Assembly (NCBI GenBank): GCA_015064895.1 | Contig: SVRI01000003.1 | Location: 89,968 to 153,967, forward strand | Source of the DNA: Oscillospiraceae bacterium | GTDB taxonomy: Bacteria; Bacillota; Clostridia; Oscillospirales; CAG-382 | Length of the DNA: 64,000 nt | Direction: 5' to 3' | Shown: piece after piece, positions 53,467 to 62,640 of the stretch | How the letters are laid out: the number at the start of each line of letters is the position of its first letter | How positions within the stretch are numbered: position 1 is the stretch's first letter | Program-made: the position numbers and the translations under genes | The notes under the pieces: model-generated | Database searches by the model: none | Told to the model about the DNA's origin: nothing | The model's input: the letters and a program-made list of their open reading frames with translations, nothing else

Positions 53467-54402
53467 TTAATTCATGAGAAGACCCATGGATGCCGATTCC
53501 TTAAGAGCATTATCCATTACAGTTTTATATCTTATCAACGCAACACCTACGAAAAATATACATATCGCAGACAGATATATAAGCCAGTAGCTTGCCGCTT
53601 CCAAAGAACGATTACTTGTTGCAAACAAGCTGAAGAACAAAATAATCGTTGAAACAAAGAAGGACATGAAAATTACATACACAGATGTGTCTCCGCAGAA
53701 TCTTCTTTCAGCAATGCCCCTGGCCGCATTTGATATATTGCCGGTAAGCTTTGCAAAACACACTATCATCATTATGTACAGTGCCAAAGTAAAAAGAACA
53801 GTCGCTCCGGATATCTTTGAACCTGCATCAAGCTCACAAATCAGAACCACGAATCCGCCGAGGATAAATTCAACAAAAGAAATTATTGTTATCGCATTTA
53901 TCATCTTAAGACCTGCAGTGTTCATGCCCGCACCTTTGGCAGTTAGACCGCAGATGACTGTAAACCAGAGCCCTGCACACATGACAAGTGCCTGAGAAGC
54001 AAGCACCAACCAAATTAAAATTGAAACATCCGACATATAGACAACAAGTCTATCTGCTAGTTCTGCGTCGCTTACCGTATAAAGCACATCTGTCAGAACT
54101 CTGTCAAAATTTTCTCCAAGAAAGAGCAAAACAAACGTTATAACCGTAAAAACAATTGTAATTACAAACATTGGTATGGAAGACAAGGAAAACCGTGAAG
54201 CGGAAATAGCGGGATTTACCTCCACTTTTTTGACAGACACTTCCGGTACATATGTTTTTGTATGTGCTTTCAATGCTTCAAAAGAGGCATCTGAAGATAT
54301 TGATGAAGCAGATACGGCAGCTTTATCGCGAAGATGCGTTCCGCAATTTGAGCAGAACATTGCACCGTCATCTACTCTTGTACCGCACGCAGGACAAAAC
54401 AT
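53467..54402 (-). CDS. Zinc-ribbon membrane protein (second of a pair)
   Basis: A 311-residue protein with the N-terminal zinc ribbon CPACGTRVDDGAMFCSNC, a serine/alanine-rich linker and about six transmembrane segments (residues 75-300). It is a diverged paralogue of the downstream gene, sharing layout and length but little exact sequence. A GGAGG site precedes the ATG. Own promoter and terminator. Function unknown; such proteins are common in clostridial genomes with no experimental data that I know. Confidence 0.75.
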   Translation of the reverse strand: MFCPACGTRVDDGAMFCSNCGTHLRDKAAVSASSISSDASFEALKAHTKTYVPEVSVKKVEVNPAISASRFSLSSIPMFVITIVFTVITFVLLFLGENFDRVLTDVLYTVSDAELADRLVVYMSDVSILIWLVLASQALVMCAGLWFTVICGLTAKGAGMNTAGLKMINAITIISFVEFILGGFVVLICELDAGSKISGATVLFTLALYIMMIVCFAKLTGNISNAARGIAERRFCGDTSVYVIFMSFFVSTIILFFSLFATSNRSLEAASYWLIYLSAICIFFVGVALIRYKTVMDNALKESASMGLLMN

Positions 54403-54431
54403 TACACGAACCTCCGATAAATATTGGTATT

Positions 54432-54460
54432 ATTCTACCACACACATTTATGTTTGTCAA
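54432..54460 (-). promoter_or_regulatory. Promoter of the second zinc-ribbon gene
   Basis: On the minus strand TTGACA (54460-54455), 17 bp, TAGAAT (54437-54432). Its -35 overlaps the terminator of the upstream AI-2E gene. Confidence 0.8.
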
Positions 54461-54464
54461 CACA

Positions 54465-54490
54465 AAAGGCCCGCATAAGCGAGCCTTGGT
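54465..54490 (-). terminator. Terminator of the AI-2E family gene
   Basis: On the minus strand AAGGCTCGC, loop TTAT, GCGGGCCTTTT, with one G-U pair. Confidence 0.8.
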
Positions 54491-54494
54491 GTCT

Positions 54495-55718
54495 TTATTT
54501 GTTATCTTCTTTCGGTTCGGTTGCTTGCTCTTTCGCTTCTTCAGAAACCGACTCCACAGCATCCGGTACCGGTCCGTCAGACACACAAAGCGTTTGATTT
54601 TCATTGAAAACCTTTATCTTTTTTCTGACATCATGGCGTACAATTCTGTAAATTGCCGCAGTAAGAGGAACACCGAAAAGCATACCGGGTATACCGAATA
54701 CACCGCCGCCGATTGTTACTGCTGCAAGCACCCACATACCGGGAAGACCAAGCGATGAGCCGACAACCTTGGGATATATAAGGTTGTTTTCTATCTGCTG
54801 GAGGATTATTATGAATATGAGGAATACAAGCGCATCCATGGGATTATACATAGCTATAATGAAAGTACCGACAAGAGCTCCGACATATGCACCGACTATG
54901 GGAATGAGTGCGGTAAACGCAACAAGAGCACCAATCATGCTTTCATAAGGAAGTCCTAAAATCTTCATACCGAGCATACAGAGAAGTCCTATGATAACCG
55001 CTTCTGTACTCTGGCCGACAATATACTTATGGAAGCTTTCATTGAGAACCATACCGATATATCTGATTTTTTTGCTTATCTTGGGTTTACAGTAGGAATC
55101 AAGCAAATCATTACACTGTCTTTTCAGTCTATCCTTTGAAACAAGCAGATAAAAGGCAAAAATTATACTGAGAACCGTGCCGACCACAATGGAGAACACG
55201 CCTTTTACTGCATCTACAAGTATATCCATCATACTTCCGAAGTACGCCGACAGCTTTCCGAATATCTGACCAAAGATGGTTTCCCACTCAACACCCTTGA
55301 TACTGCTCATAATTCTTTCGGGTACAAATCCCAGCTTTTCAAGCTTTGCAACCGTAAGATTAAAGGCATCGGGCAATGTCTTTGTTGCAAGAAGCTGGAC
55401 ACACATTGTAAGCTGAGGAACAATAAGGCTTATAACAAGAACAACAATTGCAACAAGGGAGATTGCCGCAACAATCATGCATACGGGACGTCTGGTTTTT
55501 ACGAAAAACTTCTTTTTGGAATTGGGAAAATAATGCCTTTCATAAAACATCATAAGAATGTTTATAACATAAGCAATGACGCAGCCTGCCAAAAGAGGTA
55601 TGGCAGCACCGACTGCTTTGGCAAGAAAAGCCTGCACGCTTCCGAAGTAAAATATAAACAAAAACACCAGAATCACCGTAACTCCGGCTCTGAAACATGC
55701 TTTCCAACTGAGTTTCAC
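54495..55718 (-). CDS. AI-2E family transporter (PerM/YdiK type)
   Basis: A 407-residue integral membrane protein with about eight hydrophobic segments. The family signature in the second half is IGLLCMLGMKILGLPYESMI, then FTALIPIVGAYVGALVGT and QQIENNLIYPKVVGSSLGLP. Named after the E. coli AI-2 exporter, but members transport varied substrates, including Na/H exchange. I start at the GTG at 55718, after GGTGAT; a longer ATG at 55757 covers the ribosome site. The C-terminus is an acidic, repetitive tail (EEAKEQATEPKEDNK). Confidence 0.92.
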   Translation of the reverse strand: MKLSWKACFRAGVTVILVFLFIFYFGSVQAFLAKAVGAAIPLLAGCVIAYVINILMMFYERHYFPNSKKKFFVKTRRPVCMIVAAISLVAIVVLVISLIVPQLTMCVQLLATKTLPDAFNLTVAKLEKLGFVPERIMSSIKGVEWETIFGQIFGKLSAYFGSMMDILVDAVKGVFSIVVGTVLSIIFAFYLLVSKDRLKRQCNDLLDSYCKPKISKKIRYIGMVLNESFHKYIVGQSTEAVIIGLLCMLGMKILGLPYESMIGALVAFTALIPIVGAYVGALVGTFIIAMYNPMDALVFLIFIIILQQIENNLIYPKVVGSSLGLPGMWVLAAVTIGGGVFGIPGMLFGVPLTAAIYRIVRHDVRKKIKVFNENQTLCVSDGPVPDAVESVSEEAKEQATEPKEDNK

Positions 55719-55852
55719 GACAATATCACCTTCCTTTACAATAGAATACTCTGTCAATTATATTTTACTATTTTTTAACGGCAATTTGTGTCATTTTTGA
55801 AACCAGTACATTAATTATTTTTAAATAAACGTGTAAACAGCAACAATATCTA

Positions 55853-55881
55853 TTGTTATTTATAATTTTATGTGTTATAAT
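55853..55881 (+). promoter_or_regulatory. Promoter of the six-hairpin glycosidase-like gene
   Basis: TTGTTA (55853-55858), 17 bp, TATAAT (55876-55881). It coincides with the beginning of the long open frame, which therefore cannot start there. Confidence 0.78.
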
Positions 55882-55915
55882 ACCAAAAAGCTTTTTCAGG
55901 AAAGGACTTATTGCC

Positions 55916-57832
55916 ATGAAACAGATTGAAAGATGGGAAAGACCAAAGTCATCCCGTATCTATATCCACCCCTACGCGTCGGAAAGACTTATTACCGTCT
56001 ACCCCGACATGAAAATTACCGACCTTGACCTCAAAGACATCGGTATGCACTTTGACCAGGGTTCTTTCGGTGTACATACTCTCTTTGGTACAGAACCGGA
56101 TGAGGCCGACATGGAAAAGACGGTATGGAAGACCCCTGAAAACGGTCTTCCCGTATACACAATGTTCAACGAAGACGAAGAAAACGGCTGTATGATTACA
56201 ATGACAGCCTTCTGTTCAACCGACAGACGTCCCTATTCCTACTGCGAAGTGTCGGTTACAAACGTAAACACCTATGCAGTAAAGGGTACTATGGGTCTTC
56301 TTCCCCGCTTCAACAAGCAGGACCACTATCTTACAGGTCTCTGGAACACAGGCTATGAGCCCTACAACCCCAATGTGGGTCAGTGGTATCTCTCATGGCA
56401 AAACAGGTTTTCTCCCGTAGAAGAAGGTTCTCTCACAGCAAAGGCCGAAGACGGCTACGGCTTTATGACAATTCAGGAATACGACAATTGTGAAGTCAAG
56501 TGGGTTTCAAGATACGAACAGAAAAACAGATTTAAAGCTCACGACTATTACAGATTCGACTACAATCTTGCACCCAGCGAGACGGCAACCGTCCGTTTTG
56601 TAATGAGACGCGGTGATGTTTGTGAGGCTCCCTCTTACGATGAAGCTTACACAAGCACTGTACGTTGGTGGACAAATGTACAGGACAAGGTTACAAAGCT
56701 CCCCGGCGGCAGTAAAGAAATCGAAGATATGTTCCGTCAGAATCTCACGGTTATGCTTCAGATGTTTGCTCACTACGAAGGTCAGTATCCCGATGAAATC
56801 TACACACGTCAGGGCGACGTTGGAAGATTCCAGTGGGTATGGGAAGCGGCACACTTCACAACGGTTCTTGACGACGTGGGTCTTTCTGAATTTGTCACAG
56901 ATGCCATCAGAATGTGGTACAAGGTATGGCAGAAAAAAGACGGTGAGGACAAGGGCAACATGATGAGCAAGTATGTGCGTTGGGACAACTCCAACGGGTC
57001 TGCTATCTGGGCAACGGCTCATCACATTCTTGCCACGAATGACAAAAAGCTCTTTGACGAGTTTAAGGACGGCATGGATTTGGCACTTGAATACATCCAG
57101 TACAGAAGAAATCCCGAAAAGGCGGCAGAAAACGAAGTCAAGGGTCTCTTTACCTCGGGTCAGGCAAGCGACTGGGGTGAAATCGGTCAGCATTGGACAT
57201 ACACTGACGCCGTTAACGTATACGGCATCGGCGTTATGGCAGAATGCTACGAAAAGTTCGGTGCAGACAATGCAAAGTACGTAAGAGAAGTTTACGAAGA
57301 ATACAAGGGTGTTGTAAAGGGCGTACTTGAAAAGTTTGCCAAGGAACATACAGGCGAAAAGAGCTACAACATGCCCCACATTCTCGGAACGGAGTTTGAA
57401 AAGAGCTACAACCACTGCTTCTCAACAGACGGTTGTCCTTACCTTATCAAGCTCGGCATTATGGACCCCGGCAGTGAGATTTTCGAGCAGATGGAAACAT
57501 TCTACACCGAAATCGGCATGGTTGACCTTGAACACGGTCTTTCCTCAAGAATGACAAACGACGACTGCGGTGCTCCCGGTCTTTACGGTCACGTTTACTA
57601 CACCTGTGTATCCGAAATCCTCTGGATTGAAGCATGGATGAAACGCGGAGAATACGAAAAGGCGGCAAAGATGGCTGAAGGTATTCTCAGATACCACGTA
57701 ACCCCCGAGTACATCACAAGCGAAAGATACTGTTCGGTCGACCCCTGGTTTACACCATGGCAGCCCAATGCTTCGGGTTCGGGCAGACTCTGTCAATTCT
57801 TACTTGATTACTACGGAGAAAGACAGGCATAA
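55916..57832 (+). CDS. Six-hairpin glycosidase-like protein
   Basis: A 638-residue protein without a signal peptide. The first 230 residues are beta-rich (RIYIHPYASERLITVYPDMK); the rest is helical with repeating aromatic-rich helices typical of the alpha/alpha six-hairpin fold (MFRQNLTVMLQMFAHYEGQY, FQWVWEAAHFTTVLDDVG, SDWGEIGQHWTYTDAVNVYG, HGLSSRMTNDDCGAPGLYGH). Acidic residues in RFQWVWEA and SDWGE are candidate catalytic ones. I cannot name the GH family. AGGAAAGGA stands about 10 bp before the ATG at 55916. It lies near the GH99-like gene and may share glycan substrates with it. Confidence 0.7.
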   Translation: MKQIERWERPKSSRIYIHPYASERLITVYPDMKITDLDLKDIGMHFDQGSFGVHTLFGTEPDEADMEKTVWKTPENGLPVYTMFNEDEENGCMITMTAFCSTDRRPYSYCEVSVTNVNTYAVKGTMGLLPRFNKQDHYLTGLWNTGYEPYNPNVGQWYLSWQNRFSPVEEGSLTAKAEDGYGFMTIQEYDNCEVKWVSRYEQKNRFKAHDYYRFDYNLAPSETATVRFVMRRGDVCEAPSYDEAYTSTVRWWTNVQDKVTKLPGGSKEIEDMFRQNLTVMLQMFAHYEGQYPDEIYTRQGDVGRFQWVWEAAHFTTVLDDVGLSEFVTDAIRMWYKVWQKKDGEDKGNMMSKYVRWDNSNGSAIWATAHHILATNDKKLFDEFKDGMDLALEYIQYRRNPEKAAENEVKGLFTSGQASDWGEIGQHWTYTDAVNVYGIGVMAECYEKFGADNAKYVREVYEEYKGVVKGVLEKFAKEHTGEKSYNMPHILGTEFEKSYNHCFSTDGCPYLIKLGIMDPGSEIFEQMETFYTEIGMVDLEHGLSSRMTNDDCGAPGLYGHVYYTCVSEILWIEAWMKRGEYEKAAKMAEGILRYHVTPEYITSERYCSVDPWFTPWQPNASGSGRLCQFLLDYYGERQA

Positions 57833-57848
57833 CTTTAAAACACACTGC

Positions 57849-57877
57849 AAAGGCAATCCGAAAGGGTTGCCTTTTTT
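57849..57877 (+). terminator. Terminator after the six-hairpin gene
   Basis: AAGGCAATCC, loop GAAA, GGGTTGCCTT, then TTTT. Confidence 0.9.
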
Positions 57878-58014
57878 ACATATATATATATATGACAAAA
57901 CAATTATTTTAGGTTAAATAAGCATTTTATTTTATCAAATATGCACAACGCAATTTATCATTTTTACCAAATTTTATAAAAATATACAAACTTTCATTTT
58001 TTTTGAAAAAAATG

Positions 58015-58043
58015 TTTATTTAATCAACCTTTTGTGATATAAT
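58015..58043 (+). promoter_or_regulatory. Candidate promoter of the first peptide gene
   Basis: TATAAT at 58038-58043 preceded by GTG; the -35 (TTTATT, 58015-58020) is poor. The 57880-58014 stretch is very A/T-rich with no gene. Confidence 0.55.
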
Positions 58044-58079
58044 GTATTTGTCATTTTTTATTATCAAGGAGGAGTGAAA

Positions 58080-58193
58080 GTGAAAAGAAGTTATCTTGAA
58101 CCAACTGTCACGATTCTTCACGTTGCAACAGCAGACATTCTTGCGGCAAGTGACGAAGAAGTTTTCGTAGACGGCGGAGACCTTTTCGACTAA
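58080..58193 (+). CDS. 37-residue peptide, copy 1
   Basis: A GTG codon at 58080 follows AAGGAGGAGTGAAA closely and opens a 37-codon frame. The product begins MKRSYLEPTVTILHV and ends DILAASDEEVFVDGGDLFD. A second copy of the same length occurs at 62485, with the central and C-terminal residues nearly unchanged while the N-terminal third differs, which shows that the frame is under selection as protein. The pattern K-x-Y-x-x-P then D-I-L-x-x-S is one I have seen in short clostridial peptides of unknown role. It has no transmembrane segment. The secreted protein follows 41 bp later. Confidence 0.82.
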   Translation: MKRSYLEPTVTILHVATADILAASDEEVFVDGGDLFD

Positions 58194-58234
58194 TCAGACT
58201 CTAAAAGCAAATTTCACAAAAAGGAGATAACATT

Positions 58235-61200
58235 ATGAGAAAGTTTTTAAGCGTATTGCTTGCGTTGATGATGGTAGTGTCAACAGTGAGCTTCGCAGTG
58301 CCCTCGGCAGTAACAACCGATGACAGTGCGACAAACGCAGTTGCAGAAGATGCAACACAAGCAACTACTGAAGAAATGGCAGAGCTTACTGCCGAATCGG
58401 ATTACGGTACACTTGTGTATTCCGTAGACTTTGAAAGATCAGACTTTAATGTAGCTAAGTTTTCTGAAGCTTATGCAATGCTCGCAAGCAATCCTATAGC
58501 TGCATATCTCAACCCCGACTTCAATTATTCCAATGTAACAACATATACAAATGCTGCAGGTGACGGTTTTTCAAATGCGGCTCTTGTTACGGAAAACGGT
58601 AATACATATATCACGGGTAATGTAGCTGCCGGCTATGACGGCTTCTTCAGAATGACAAAGTACAGTATGACTTGGCCTGACGGTATTTACACATTCTCTG
58701 TTGACGTTAAGATTCCTGCCGGTCAGGCAGCAAACTGGGCAGCTCAGTGTAATGATACAGCGCTTGAACTTGTAGCAGTTGCACCTTTCAACACTGCAAG
58801 CGGCGACTGGCAGACAGTTGTTTTTCAGACTAAAAATGTTGTCAGAGGCTCAAATTCAGGTTCTACAGATACAGAAGGTTTTTACGGCTTCTTCATGACT
58901 CCTAACAACGCGACAGCAGGTACAGTTGCATACGATAACTGGAAGGTTTACTATAAGGCTCCCACAGCGACAGTAACAATCGACCCCAACGGCAGAGCAG
59001 GAAAGACTGCTGTTGATGTAGAAGGTCTTACAGCAAACTCCAATGTCAGTGTTGCTACACTTTTAACTAAGGCACAGGAAATGGACTCTGACGTAATCGG
59101 TCTTGCTACAGAGCCCGCAGGTGCGGTTATCAACACTTCAACTCACTATGTTGAATATTATGACAGACTTTATGCTGTTTACGGCTATGATATCAATGTT
59201 ATGGCAAACGGTAACAGCGATGTTCAGAACATGGTTATCGAAGATATCGACACAAGAACACCCTATACTGTAGGTCAGGTTGTTGCAGAGTTCAAATCCA
59301 CAGCCGTAACAGACAAAGTTCTCCGCGGTATTTCCGATACTCCCAAAGGAGAACCCCTTGCAGAAAGCACAGTAATCAATACAGCTAAAACACTCTACGC
59401 TATCTGGGAATCAGACGGTTCCGAATACGGCACACTTCTTGCAAGCATTGACTTTGAAGATATTGCCGCAGGCACTGTTCTTACAGATAACGCTAAGGTT
59501 GAACTCGTTGACCCCGATGCTTTGACAAACGGCGAATTCCTTATCAACTGGCAGGTTGGCGGCAATACAGTTGCACAGGAAGCAAACGGCAACAAGTATG
59601 TAAGAGGCGGTCAGGGCTGGGCTCAGTTTATTTTCAACAATCCCAAATACAATGATGCCAATGCGCCCATGCCCGAAGGTAAATATACAATCCTTGCAAA
59701 TGTAATTGACTTCGGTACAACAAAGAGAAGTATTAGCACAACGTGCCAGAAATACAATAATGTAACGGCAACTACACCAAACTCCCTTCTCGACTCCTTT
59801 ACAGGCGAAAACAATAAGTGGGATCTTGTTGTCGGTCAGTGGAACGGCAGTTCAAACGATATGACAATCTACTTCACAGACGGTGCAACAACAGATGTCG
59901 GTTTTGACAACATCAAGCTCTACTTTGAACCTGCATCCAATGCTGTATTCAGCATCACGGTTGACCCCAACGGCAGAAGCGGTGTTTCAAGCAAGGTTGC
60001 AAAGGTAAATAACGGCAGTACAATTACTGCAGGTGAGCTGGCTTCTCTTATGCCCGGTTGTGCAGGCGTTTCCCTGACAGTTGACGGCGAGGTACTTCCT
60101 TCGGATTATATCATTTCTCCCGACTATAACAAAACTGTGTATGCAGTATGGGAATATGAAGAATCCGAATTCGGTACACTTCTTCTCGATATCGACTTTG
60201 AAAGAGAAAACATTCCCGTTCCCAACAAGCTTCTCAATGCTGTAGATATTGCTACAAATTGGAACAAAGACCTTGTATACGGAAAAGTATACTTCAATAT
60301 AGGTTCTACTGCTTCGGCAGGTGCTCTTAACGGTGCATCTCTTGTAACAGAAAACGGCAACACATATTTCAGGGGTGATGCTGCTGCAGGCTACAACTTT
60401 ATAAATGTTCTTGAATATCAGGACGGAATTGAATGGCTTAACGGTACATATACATATGTAATGGATATTAAGACAAGTGCAGGTCTTACAACCTTCGCGG
60501 GCCATGTAAACAACTACGGTACAAACGTTACTACACTTGACGAAGCAAGACGTAATGATCCCGGTAAGTGGGACAGAATTGCTATCCAGTATAACGGTGC
60601 AATTTCTTCAGTCAGTAATACGGGCAGCATTTATATCGCTCCCAATGTTACAGGCGGTACAATTGAAATAGATAACATCAAGCTCTTCTATAAGACAGAC
60701 GAAACGGTTATCACACTCAAGCCCAACGGTAATAAGGACCTTTCGGATATTGAAGTTCCCGTAAGCACTTCTACCGGTATTACTGTTGCAGAGCTTATTG
60801 CAGAAGTAAATAAGTTTGAAACAACCCATACACTTCTCGGTATTGCTGAAACTGCTACAGGCGAGCTTCTTGATGTAAATACAAGAATTACTCCCAAGTA
60901 TCAGAAGTCGCTCTACCTTATTTGGAAGACAAAGAGCTCCAACCCCATGATTGACGACTATCTCGGTAAGCTCATTTACCTCGTTGACTTTGAAAGAGAA
61001 GACGTAATAAACAGCGGTTGGAACGGCTTTTGTGAAGTAGACGGCAGCAATTACGGTCACGGTGCAAGAGCTAAAAATGTTGCAACGCTTTATGATCCCC
61101 TCGTTGCTGAACATAACTTCAGAATCACATTCCCCATTGATGACAACCAAGACGGTGTTGTTGAAGGTGTTTCAATCAAGACCGATACCGAAGGCAACCA

Positions 61201-62323
61201 CTTTCTTGAAGGTAAAAACACAACAAGATGGCCTCAGGCGGGTATCACAAGCTACGAAACAGATGGTGAAAAGCTCAGCTACGGTAACGGTATCTATACC
61301 TTCTTTGTAAGAGCAATGTCCGAGGGTGCGGCAGGAAGCTCCTTTGCACCCACAGGTGTTTCAAACTATAAGCTTATCGACGGTGATGCCGATAAAAACG
61401 GCGTATGGGACTATGTTCCGGGCGAATGGGGCGAATACAGCTACTCCTTTGAAATTACAGACGGATCTGTTGTTCCTCAGGCAAGAGCTTATTTCTCGCA
61501 CACAGGAACAGGACATACAGTTGCATTCGATGACCTTAAGCTCTATTACAAGCCCTTTACAGCAACAATCACACTTAACCCCGGTACACTCGAAGGCTTC
61601 GGCACATATACAGTAGAAAACATCAGCACAACAGGCGAAAACACAGGTAATGACCTTGTGGCAGCTATTCAAGGTAAGCTTGATGTTGCAGGCGTTGAAT
61701 TTGTAGGTCTTATGGACGAATACGGCGACATGATTGACCTTTCAAAGCCTCTTGTAATTCCCGGTGATGTAACATATACAATCATATGGGGTGAAGCTAA
61801 TCCTATTGCTCCCGTAACTCAGGAAAAGAACTCTATCAGACAGTCAATAAAGCCCGAATCAAGAGGTATCCGTTTTGTGGCAAATATCGACAAGACAGTG
61901 GTTGGTATTTATACAGACAATGTTACAGAATACGGCTGGATTATTACAAGACCCGAGCTTCTTGAAGAAGCAGGCGTGAGCCCTTATGCTTTCACAAAGG
62001 AAACAGTTCTCAGAAAGCCTGTAATTGTTGGTAAGAACTATGGTTTCCAGAACACAGGTGATAAAGATGCCGACAGAAAGCATTTCGACGAAGATGATGA
62101 AACTTTGATTATCACAGCGGTAGTTTACGGCTTAAAACCTGCAAACTATAAGGGCGAGCTTCTTGTGAGACCTTACATCGTAGTTGACGGCGTAACCTAT
62201 TACGGAAAGCCCTGGCAGAGAAGTATGTATGATACAGCTGTTGCTTTAAGAGAAGCCGGTTATCCCGATTGCGATGACACTACAAAGGCATATGTTGATG
62301 AAATCATTAACAACGCAATTTAA
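58235..62323 (+). CDS. Very large secreted modular protein, copy 1
   Basis: A 1362-residue exported protein with signal peptide MRKFLSVLLALMMVVSTVSF, cleavage probably at SFA-VPS. Four modules follow, each opening with a YGTLLxxIDFE-like strand (near residues 56, 396, 641 and 911) and closing with DNIKLYY-like strands (near 235, 556, 813 and 1099), a jelly-roll pattern like carbohydrate-binding modules. Each is followed by a 70-90-residue beta repeat (TVTIDPNGRAG...YAIWE) reminiscent of Listeria/Bacteroides repeats. Residues 1200-1362 form a distinct domain (ESRGIRFVANIDKTVVGIYT). No anchor or catalytic motif is seen, so it is likely a surface or adhesive glycan binder. Confidence 0.8.
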   Translation: MRKFLSVLLALMMVVSTVSFAVPSAVTTDDSATNAVAEDATQATTEEMAELTAESDYGTLVYSVDFERSDFNVAKFSEAYAMLASNPIAAYLNPDFNYSNVTTYTNAAGDGFSNAALVTENGNTYITGNVAAGYDGFFRMTKYSMTWPDGIYTFSVDVKIPAGQAANWAAQCNDTALELVAVAPFNTASGDWQTVVFQTKNVVRGSNSGSTDTEGFYGFFMTPNNATAGTVAYDNWKVYYKAPTATVTIDPNGRAGKTAVDVEGLTANSNVSVATLLTKAQEMDSDVIGLATEPAGAVINTSTHYVEYYDRLYAVYGYDINVMANGNSDVQNMVIEDIDTRTPYTVGQVVAEFKSTAVTDKVLRGISDTPKGEPLAESTVINTAKTLYAIWESDGSEYGTLLASIDFEDIAAGTVLTDNAKVELVDPDALTNGEFLINWQVGGNTVAQEANGNKYVRGGQGWAQFIFNNPKYNDANAPMPEGKYTILANVIDFGTTKRSISTTCQKYNNVTATTPNSLLDSFTGENNKWDLVVGQWNGSSNDMTIYFTDGATTDVGFDNIKLYFEPASNAVFSITVDPNGRSGVSSKVAKVNNGSTITAGELASLMPGCAGVSLTVDGEVLPSDYIISPDYNKTVYAVWEYEESEFGTLLLDIDFERENIPVPNKLLNAVDIATNWNKDLVYGKVYFNIGSTASAGALNGASLVTENGNTYFRGDAAAGYNFINVLEYQDGIEWLNGTYTYVMDIKTSAGLTTFAGHVNNYGTNVTTLDEARRNDPGKWDRIAIQYNGAISSVSNTGSIYIAPNVTGGTIEIDNIKLFYKTDETVITLKPNGNKDLSDIEVPVSTSTGITVAELIAEVNKFETTHTLLGIAETATGELLDVNTRITPKYQKSLYLIWKTKSSNPMIDDYLGKLIYLVDFEREDVINSGWNGFCEVDGSNYGHGARAKNVATLYDPLVAEHNFRITFPIDDNQDGVVEGVSIKTDTEGNHFLEGKNTTRWPQAGITSYETDGEKLSYGNGIYTFFVRAMSEGAAGSSFAPTGVSNYKLIDGDADKNGVWDYVPGEWGEYSYSFEITDGSVVPQARAYFSHTGTGHTVAFDDLKLYYKPFTATITLNPGTLEGFGTYTVENISTTGENTGNDLVAAIQGKLDVAGVEFVGLMDEYGDMIDLSKPLVIPGDVTYTIIWGEANPIAPVTQEKNSIRQSIKPESRGIRFVANIDKTVVGIYTDNVTEYGWIITRPELLEEAGVSPYAFTKETVLRKPVIVGKNYGFQNTGDKDADRKHFDEDDETLIITAVVYGLKPANYKGELLVRPYIVVDGVTYYGKPWQRSMYDTAVALREAGYPDCDDTTKAYVDEIINNAI

Positions 62324-62337
62324 ACATCAATAAATTA

Positions 62338-62368
62338 AGAGAACCACGCTTCGGCGTGGTTCTTTTTT
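62338..62368 (+). terminator. Terminator after the first secreted protein
   Basis: GAACCACGC, loop TTCG, GCGTGGTTC, then TTTTTT. Confidence 0.95.
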
Positions 62369-62424
62369 GTCTAAACCATTGCCAATAAAACAATAAATTG
62401 ACATATACATCCAAAATCCTGACA

Positions 62425-62453
62425 TTGACTGTTGCAGAAAAACAATGTAGAAT
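62425..62453 (+). promoter_or_regulatory. Promoter of the second peptide gene
   Basis: TTGACT (62425-62430), 17 bp, TAGAAT (62448-62453), 32 bp before the ATG. Confidence 0.75.
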
Positions 62454-62484
62454 TGGAATGTTATAAACTTAAATGGAGGATTAT

Positions 62485-62598
62485 ATGAGAAAGACATATC
62501 TTGAACCTGAAATTGCTTTCATCGCAACAGTCTCTTCAGATATTCTTGCAGCCAGCGATGAAGAAGTATTCGTAGACGGCAAAGACCTTTTCGACTAA
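62485..62598 (+). CDS. 37-residue peptide, copy 2
   Basis: An ATG at 62485, after ATGGAGGA, opens a frame of 37 codons. The product begins MRKTYLEPEIAFIATVSS and ends DILAASDEEVFVDGKDLFD, and so matches copy 1 at both ends with the same length. Its own promoter and the preceding terminator make this an independent unit together with the secreted protein that starts 42 bp later. Codon differences from copy 1 in the conserved part are mostly silent, supporting a real protein. Function unknown. Confidence 0.82.
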   Translation: MRKTYLEPEIAFIATVSSDILAASDEEVFVDGKDLFD

Positions 62599-62640
62599 TC
62601 AGACTCTAAAAGCAAATTTCACAAAAAGGAGAAAAGCATT

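Noticed and set aside
58080..58193. RiPP precursor peptide
   Set aside because: No modification enzyme, peptidase or ABC transporter in the visible neighbourhood; the acidic conserved C-terminus lacks Cys, Ser or Thr-rich core residues. Kept as a peptide of unknown role.
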